10,096 nt of DNA from an uncultured Christensenella sp. (GTDB taxonomy: Bacteria; Bacillota; Clostridia; Christensenellales; UBA3700): contig CAJTXS010000036.1 in assembly GCA_910583735.1 (NCBI GenBank), positions 1 through 10,096 on the forward strand, in the 5' to 3' direction. The position numbers were made by a program, and so were the translations under genes. Each line of letters starts with the position of its first letter. Within the stretch, counting starts at the first letter, position 1. Below the pieces are notes generated by a model. It was not told the DNA's origin. It did not search any database and saw nothing but the letters and a program-made list of their open reading frames with translations. Of this stretch, positions 6,049 through 10,096 are shown piece after piece.

Positions 6049-6513
6049 TTAGTCTTCGTCGCTCTGCTCTTCCTCGTCGTCCGATATATCTTCGACTTCG
6101 TCTATATCGTAATCGAAATCGCTGTCGATATCCTCTTCTTGCTCATTGCTGTCGGCGAAGTCCTCTTCGTTACCGAAATCCTCGTTGTCGTCGAAAGACT
6201 CTTCGAAGTTGTTATACAACTCTTCCTCTTGCATCTCTTCGAAAGAATCCTCGATTGCATCCTCCGCGGGCTCGGGCTCTTCCTCGTAGCTCTCCTCTTC
6301 TCCTTTGGTCTTGAGCTCGGTCTTAGCCTTGCACTCGGCGCACATCTTCTCGCCTGCCTCGAGTATATTCACACCGCAGACGGGGCAAAGGTCATCCTCG
6401 TCTTCATCGTCCAAGATCTTACCGGCAAGCTCTGCAAGACAGATCTCGCAATATTCCTCTTCGTCCGGTATCCAGTTAAGCTCGCAACGCGGACACTTCT
6501 TGTACTTTCCCAT
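6049..6513 (-). CDS. Double zinc-ribbon protein with very acidic C-terminal tail
   Basis: The function is not recognised. The 154-residue protein starts with two zinc-binding modules of identical spacing: Cys7, 10, 22, 25 and Cys43, 46, 58, 61, each CX2C-X11-CX2C (CPRC/CEIC and CPVC/CAEC). Residues 71-154 are a low-complexity tail in which 46 of 84 residues are Asp or Glu and none is Lys or Arg. Such a tail is likely disordered and could mimic nucleic acid, bind a basic partner or bind metal; this is inference. No membrane segment or signal peptide is seen, so it should be cytoplasmic. The start has AAGGGG about eleven bases upstream. The gene has its own promoter (6561-6589) and terminator (6015-6032), so it is a stand-alone unit. 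Confidence 0.85.
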   Translation of the reverse strand: MGKYKKCPRCELNWIPDEEEYCEICLAELAGKILDDEDEDDLCPVCGVNILEAGEKMCAECKAKTELKTKGEEESYEEEPEPAEDAIEDSFEEMQEEELYNNFEESFDDNEDFGNEEDFADSNEQEEDIDSDFDYDIDEVEDISDDEEEQSDED

Positions 6514-6560
6514 AATAAGATACCCCTTAAAATAGCTATTGTCTGTGCTTGACGGACAAT

Positions 6561-6589
6561 ATTATATTAATTAATGCACGATTTGTAAA
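6561..6589 (-). promoter_or_regulatory. Promoter of the zinc-ribbon protein gene
   Basis: Leftward TTTACA (6584-6589), a 17-base spacer and consensus TATAAT (6561-6566) give a start near 6554 and a leader of about 40 bases. An inverted repeat (ATTGTC 6538-6543, GACAAT 6555-6560) straddles the expected start site. Confidence 0.7.
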
Positions 6590-6610
6590 GACTTTTTACC
6601 ATGCAAATCG
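6579..6610. promoter_or_regulatory. 7-bp inverted repeat over the -35 box
   Basis: CGATTTG (6579-6585) and CAAATCG (6604-6610) are perfect reverse complements with 18 bases between, flanking and partly covering the -35 box of the zinc-ribbon gene. In RNA it could instead be a weak hairpin ending the upstream dipeptidase transcript, which lacks another obvious terminator. Confidence 0.35.
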
Positions 6611-6682
6611 CTTATTTATGTAAATTAAGCGTACTTTTTTGCATCGCCGCGCTATATTTTGGCAAAAGAGCGGTAAAATATC

Positions 6683-7969
6683 TCACTGCTCAAAGCAGAC
6701 GCGCCGTATAGCTTGGAGATAGATATCGTACATAGCCTTGAAATCGGTTATTGAAATGCGCTCGTCTTTTTGATGAATAGTAAGCGGCTGCCCGGGAAAT
6801 CCGGGTCCGAAAGCGACGCCGTTCTTTAACGCGCGCGCGTAAGTCCCGCCGCCTATCGCAATGGGCTTAAGCGCGCTGCCTGTAACATCGTTGTACGCGC
6901 CGAGCAATCCCTGCACGAGTTCGCTGTCCTCGGATACGTAGTGCGGATCGTGACAGTGCACTATCTCAACATCCGCATCTAACCTTGTAGCTATCATGCG
7001 CGCTATATCTTGCTTATCCGTACTGATGGGATGGCGCACATCGAGTATCATGACAAGCTTGCCGTCTACTACGTCCGCTACGCCTACATTAGCGGTGAGC
7101 GCGCCGCTGAGCTCGTCGCGCATAGCTATCCCCAATCCTGCGCCGCTGTCGTCGCAAAGCGCGTCGCTAAGCGCTGCATATTCTCTGCCCGCGCTCACAG
7201 AAAGGGCGTCGAGTACGCGCCACATGGCGTTGTCGCCCAATGACGGCGTAGATGCGTGAGCGGGCGTACCGTACGCCTCTACCGTATACTTCTCTCCGTC
7301 AAAGCTAACATCGACGCCCTCCGTCTCTTTAACGGGAAAGGACACCACGGCCTTGCAATGCGGCATTACGACATTGCCTCTCTCTCCTCCCCTCAAAGAT
7401 ATCAGACCGCAAGGCGCGTCCATTACTATACGGTAATGCACCAAGCCCTTTTCGCAGTTGATAACGGGGAAATCCGCGTCGGGAGAAAAGCCCAGCTTGG
7501 GCATAACATCCACTTGATTATATCTCTCTATACATTTCCAGCCGCTCTCCTCGTTGCCGCCTGCGATAAAGCGAATGCGATACTTGGGCTCGAGTCCGCT
7601 ATCGAGGAGCTGCTTAACGGCATACAGACACAGCGTCATGGGACCCTTGTCGTCCATTATGCCCCTGCCGTAGATTACGCCGCCGTCTATCTCGCCCAGC
7701 GGATTATGCGTCCAGCCGTCGCCGAGCGGCACTACGTCCATATGTCCGAGTATGCCGAACGTCTCGCCTTGACCTATATCCGCCGTAACGTAATATCCGT
7801 CCTCGTTGTTAACGGTAAAGCCAAGCGATGCCGTAAGCTCCGCCCAAGCGCGCAGACACGTCCCCACGCCCTCGCCGAAAGGCGACAGCGCGCAAGGCTC
7901 CGACTGTACGCTGCAATGCGATATAAGTCTCATAGTATCGTCTAATGCCGACTGAAAATAATCCTTCAT
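6683..7969 (-). CDS. pepV: M20-family metallodipeptidase, PepV/Sapep type
   Basis: This 428-residue cytoplasmic enzyme should hydrolyse dipeptides, and perhaps other short peptides, with two bound divalent metals (Zn or Mn). The full catalytic set is visible: His76 and Asp78 (HMDVVP), bridging Asp106 (GRGIMDDKGP, 101-110), Glu140 as general base and Glu141 as ligand (GGNEES), Asp164 (FSPDADFP) and His399 (TIHQKDE). His238 in GTPAHAST (234-241) fits the lid-domain histidine that contacts substrate. GRGIMDDKGP and FSPDADFP are typical of the PepV branch of M20. It is somewhat shorter than lactobacillar PepV (about 470 residues), mainly by a smaller lid domain. The start follows GGAGG five bases upstream. 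It is divergent from gltX. The exact peptide specificity cannot be read from sequence. Confidence 0.92.
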   Translation of the reverse strand: MKDYFQSALDDTMRLISHCSVQSEPCALSPFGEGVGTCLRAWAELTASLGFTVNNEDGYYVTADIGQGETFGILGHMDVVPLGDGWTHNPLGEIDGGVIYGRGIMDDKGPMTLCLYAVKQLLDSGLEPKYRIRFIAGGNEESGWKCIERYNQVDVMPKLGFSPDADFPVINCEKGLVHYRIVMDAPCGLISLRGGERGNVVMPHCKAVVSFPVKETEGVDVSFDGEKYTVEAYGTPAHASTPSLGDNAMWRVLDALSVSAGREYAALSDALCDDSGAGLGIAMRDELSGALTANVGVADVVDGKLVMILDVRHPISTDKQDIARMIATRLDADVEIVHCHDPHYVSEDSELVQGLLGAYNDVTGSALKPIAIGGGTYARALKNGVAFGPGFPGQPLTIHQKDERISITDFKAMYDIYLQAIRRVCFEQ

Positions 7970-8008
7970 ACTTCCCTCCGCTATCTTCGGGCATAACCGC
8001 CTTTATCT

Positions 8009-8039
8009 ATTATACGCCGCAAGTACGACGCTGTGACAA
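8009..8039 (-). promoter_or_regulatory. Candidate promoter of the dipeptidase gene
   Basis: Leftward TTGTCA (8034-8039) and a consensus TATAAT (8009-8014) are separated by 19 bases, longer than ideal. The start would be near 8002, 33 bases before the gene. A second TATAAT further upstream, inside the palindrome GTGATTATATCAC (8068-8080), has only a weak -35. Confidence 0.4.
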
Positions 8040-8109
8040 GCAAGCGGACATAGCCGAGCGTCCTTATGTGATTATATCACGATATTTATTAGGCAAAAAA
8101 CGATTTTTA

Positions 8110-8118
8110 TGCTAAAAT
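8110..8118 (+). promoter_or_regulatory. Extended -10 promoter of gltX
   Basis: TGC-TAAAAT matches the extended -10 form TGN-TATAAT; the -35 region (TTAGGC near 8089) is poor, as such promoters allow. Transcription would start near 8125, leaving a leader of only about 22 bases, too short for a T-box. Confidence 0.45.
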
Positions 8119-8146
8119 AGGTTAGATTTATATCAGAGGTGATTAT

Positions 8147-9589
8147 ATGGACGAAGTAAGAACGAGATTTGCTCCATCCCCCACGGGATTTATGCATATA
8201 GGCAATCTGCGTACATGCCTGTATGCATATCTTTACGCTAAGAAGGCGGGAGGCAAATTTATACTTCGCATAGAAGATACGGACCAAGGCAGGTTGGTAG
8301 AGGGCGCCGTAGACGTGATATACCGCACGCTGGAGAAGGCGGGTATAGACCACGACGAAGGTCCCGATAAGGACGGCGGAGTAGGTCCTTACGTGCAGAG
8401 CGAACGCAAAGATATATATATCGAATACGCTAAGCGCTTAGTGGAAATCGGCGGCGCGTACTACTGCTTCTGCACCAAGGAAAGGCTGGACACGCTTACC
8501 GGCGAGGGCGGAATAAAGAAATACGACAAGCATTGTCTTAACCTAAGCAAAGACGAAGTCAACGCAAGGCTGCAAGCGGGCGAACCCTATGTCATAAGGC
8601 AGAATATACCTTTGGAGGGTGTGAGCGAGTACGACGACCTCGTGTACGGACACATCGCAGTGCCTAACGCCGATATGGAAGACAATATACTTATCAAATC
8701 GGACGGCATGCCGACATATAACTTTGCCAACGTCGTAGACGACCACCTCATGAACATCACACACGTGATAAGAGGTATGGAGTATCTTTCCTCTACTCCT
8801 AAATACAATCTGATGTACGACGCCTTCGGTTGGGAACGCCCTACGTATATACATCTGCCCCCTATAATGAAAGACGCGCAGCGCAAGCTGTCCAAGAGAT
8901 ACGGCGACGCCAACTTCGAGGACTTCCTCGCCAAGGGTTATCTTCCCGAAGCCATTGTCAACTACATCGCTTTGCTCGGTTGGAGCCCCAAGGGCAACGA
9001 AGAAAAGCTGAGCATGGAGCAACTGAAAGAGCAGTTCGGCGTAGACGGGCTGAGTAAGTCTCCGTCTATCTTCGACGAGCCCAAGATGAGATGGCTCAAT
9101 GCAGAATACATCAAGGCAATGACTCCGAGCGAATTTACGCAAGTCGCGCTGCCCTATTACGAGCAAAGCGAAGTTAAGGGTAAATTCGACTACGACAAGC
9201 TGTCCAAGCTGCTCATACCGCGCACAGAGATACTGTCCGAAATACCGGACAAGATCAACTTCCTTGCGCGTTTCGGAAGCTACGACATATCCATGTACGA
9301 ACATAAAAAGATGAAGATAACCGTTGCCCTTGCCAAGGATATATTGCAGGGAGCGCTTCCCCTGTTGCAGCAGCAGAGCGAGTGGAGCGACGAGGCGCTT
9401 AAGGCTACGCTGTCGTCTTACGCTGAAGCGCGCGCAGTTAAGAGCGGACAGGTTTTCCTTCCCCTGCGCCTTGCAATCACAGCCGCCGCCGTAACCCCGG
9501 GAGGAGCTACGGAGATAGCGGAACTCCTCGGCAAGGAAGAAAGCCTTGCGAGGCTTAAATACAGCCTTAGTCTGCTCGAGAACGCTTAA
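8147..9589 (+). CDS. gltX: Glutamyl-tRNA synthetase
   Basis: This 480-residue class I synthetase charges tRNA-Glu with glutamate using ATP in the cytoplasm; in most Bacillota the same enzyme also misacylates tRNA-Gln for GatCAB, which is family knowledge not shown here. The Rossmann domain has APSPTGFMHIGN (9-20, the HIGH motif as HIGN) and RIEDTD (41-46); the second signature is KLSKR at 247-251, followed by the helical C-terminal anticodon-binding region from about 310. In the zinc-loop region Cys107, Cys109 and Cys130 are present, but the residue two after Cys130 is Asn rather than the His seen in the E. coli enzyme, so zinc binding is uncertain. Length is normal. The ATG follows AGAGGTGAT, an excellent Shine-Dalgarno site. 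It is a single gene with its own terminator. Confidence 0.97.
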   Translation: MDEVRTRFAPSPTGFMHIGNLRTCLYAYLYAKKAGGKFILRIEDTDQGRLVEGAVDVIYRTLEKAGIDHDEGPDKDGGVGPYVQSERKDIYIEYAKRLVEIGGAYYCFCTKERLDTLTGEGGIKKYDKHCLNLSKDEVNARLQAGEPYVIRQNIPLEGVSEYDDLVYGHIAVPNADMEDNILIKSDGMPTYNFANVVDDHLMNITHVIRGMEYLSSTPKYNLMYDAFGWERPTYIHLPPIMKDAQRKLSKRYGDANFEDFLAKGYLPEAIVNYIALLGWSPKGNEEKLSMEQLKEQFGVDGLSKSPSIFDEPKMRWLNAEYIKAMTPSEFTQVALPYYEQSEVKGKFDYDKLSKLLIPRTEILSEIPDKINFLARFGSYDISMYEHKKMKITVALAKDILQGALPLLQQQSEWSDEALKATLSSYAEARAVKSGQVFLPLRLAITAAAVTPGGATEIAELLGKEESLARLKYSLSLLENA

Positions 9590-9975
9590 TCGGCAATTAT
9601 TATAAATATAATGCTACTCGGGAGGAGACCTGAAAAGCTCTTATCGCGTACTAAACATCACTTAATACCTATCACATTCTGTGATATATGCATTGGACTT
9701 ATCATACTACATACATAGCCGTTAGTGGCGGTATGTAGTATTTCTATTTAGGTTATTTTACTTCTAATTATATAAGCATTAAAGTTATAGATGATATAAT
9801 TTATCACTAAAGATAACTTGCCTACCCCGACGCGTCACCCAATTATAAGCATTGCGTTTCGATTTTTCCTATCCGTGTTAATGACCCGTTAGCATACAAA
9901 AGCAGATACATTTATCGTTTAACCTATATAATTATTAAAGCATGCCTATCTCGTCATACCCAAATCACGGACTAA
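9590..9975. other. Gene-free stretch between gltX and a convergent gene
   Basis: No credible reading frame is seen on either strand. It contains a strong Shine-Dalgarno-like GGGAGGAG at 9620 with no ATG behind it (only an eleven-codon CTG frame), a 6-bp hairpin ATCACA/TGTGAT (9671-9685), the gltX terminator, and a weak stem AAGTTAT/ATAACTT (9782-9788, 9813-9819). I see no clear terminator for the leftward gene at the right edge. Confidence 0.6.
9704..9741 (+). terminator. Probable gltX terminator
   Basis: A perfect 11-bp stem, ATACTACATAC (9704-9714) with GTATGTAGTAT (9731-9741), holds an inner GCC/GGC stem and is followed by TTCTATTTAGGTTATTTT. It lies about 115 bases after the gltX stop. 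The stem is AT-rich and the T-tract interrupted. Confidence 0.55.
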
Positions 9976-10096
9976 TTACAGCAATGCCGATATGACTTTT
10001 ATAACTTCATTTGCAACGTCTCTCGGCTTACTTCCCGTAGCATATTCCGCATAGCACTCCGCGATAAATTCGCCTATATTACATGACGCGTATGTG
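9976..10096 (-). CDS. Partial gene: C-terminal 39 residues, continues past the right edge
   Basis: The minus strand gives an open frame from the window edge to a TAA at 9976-9978, ending ...NIGEFIAECYAEY then ATGSKPRDVANEVIKVISALL. The frame has coding-like composition and amphipathic helices. The pattern GEFIAECYAEY followed by a short linker, PR and a final helix recalls the C-terminal end of some phage minor-head/MuF-type and zincin-like toxin or peptidase domains, where the EFxAE helix can supply a metal ligand. This is recall of a pattern, not a search result, and 39 residues are too few for a firm call. No terminator is obvious downstream. Confidence 0.6.
   Translation of the reverse strand, partial: TYASCNIGEFIAECYAEYATGSKPRDVANEVIKVISALL

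Noticed and set aside
7970..8146. T-box or riboswitch upstream of gltX
   Set aside because: The predicted leader is only about 22 bases, and no T-box sequence or terminator/antiterminator pair is visible in the 177-base gap.
8066..8152. Repeated GTGATTATAT at 8068 and 8140
   Set aside because: The second copy is the gltX ribosome-binding region and start; a single 10-base AT-rich match is likely chance.
8543..9304. 253-codon minus-strand frame opposite gltX
   Set aside because: It is an antisense shadow; gltX on the plus strand has the class I synthetase signatures and a strong ribosome site.
1..10096. CRISPR array, insertion sequence or complete phage module
   Set aside because: No regularly spaced repeats, transposase or integrase frame was found; the only tRNA has no attachment-site duplication visible nearby.

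Overview
This window looks like chromosomal DNA from a low-GC-signal member of the Bacillota, most likely class Clostridia. The intergenic regions are very AT-rich, the promoters are close to sigma-A consensus (TTGACA-17-TATAAT type), the Shine-Dalgarno sites are strong, isoleucine is often encoded by ATA, and the tRNA carries an encoded CCA. The gene families also fit: a PepV-type dipeptidase, a MepA-type MATE exporter and a GldA/DhaK pair. The assignment is inferred from style and families, not from a marker gene. There is no insertion sequence, CRISPR array or complete prophage in the window.

Layout from left to right. Bases 1-432 hold no gene. They contain a strong rightward promoter with no ORF behind it, a 33-bp imperfect inverted repeat, a chain of hairpins, and the leftward terminator of the next operon. 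Bases 433-3464 are a two-gene leftward operon, gldA then dhaK: glycerol dehydrogenase followed 20 bases later by a fused DhaK-DhaL dihydroxyacetone kinase. Together they convert glycerol to dihydroxyacetone phosphate. The intergenic region to 3780 has one promoter facing each way and two palindromes that could bind regulators. A MATE exporter runs rightward from 3781 to 5124 and ends in a 23-bp tandem duplication. A consensus leftward promoter with no gene follows, then the terminator of a leftward tRNA-Arg(CCG). That tRNA directly abuts the stop codon of a small four-helix membrane protein.

From 6015 to 6589 there is a self-contained leftward unit encoding a double zinc-ribbon protein with a very acidic tail. 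A leftward M20-family dipeptidase (6683-7969) is divergent from rightward gltX (glutamyl-tRNA synthetase, 8147-9589), which ends in a clear hairpin. Bases 9590-9975 hold no gene. The last 121 bases are the C-terminal end of a leftward gene that continues past the right edge.

Most of the window is ordinary housekeeping and accessory metabolism. The points that deserve a second look are the ORF-less promoter and hairpin region at the left end, the ORF-less consensus promoter at 5259-5287, the Rex-like palindrome upstream of gldA, an out-of-register metal-binding loop in the kinase's DhaL domain, an extra loop in GldA, and the partial protein at the right edge.
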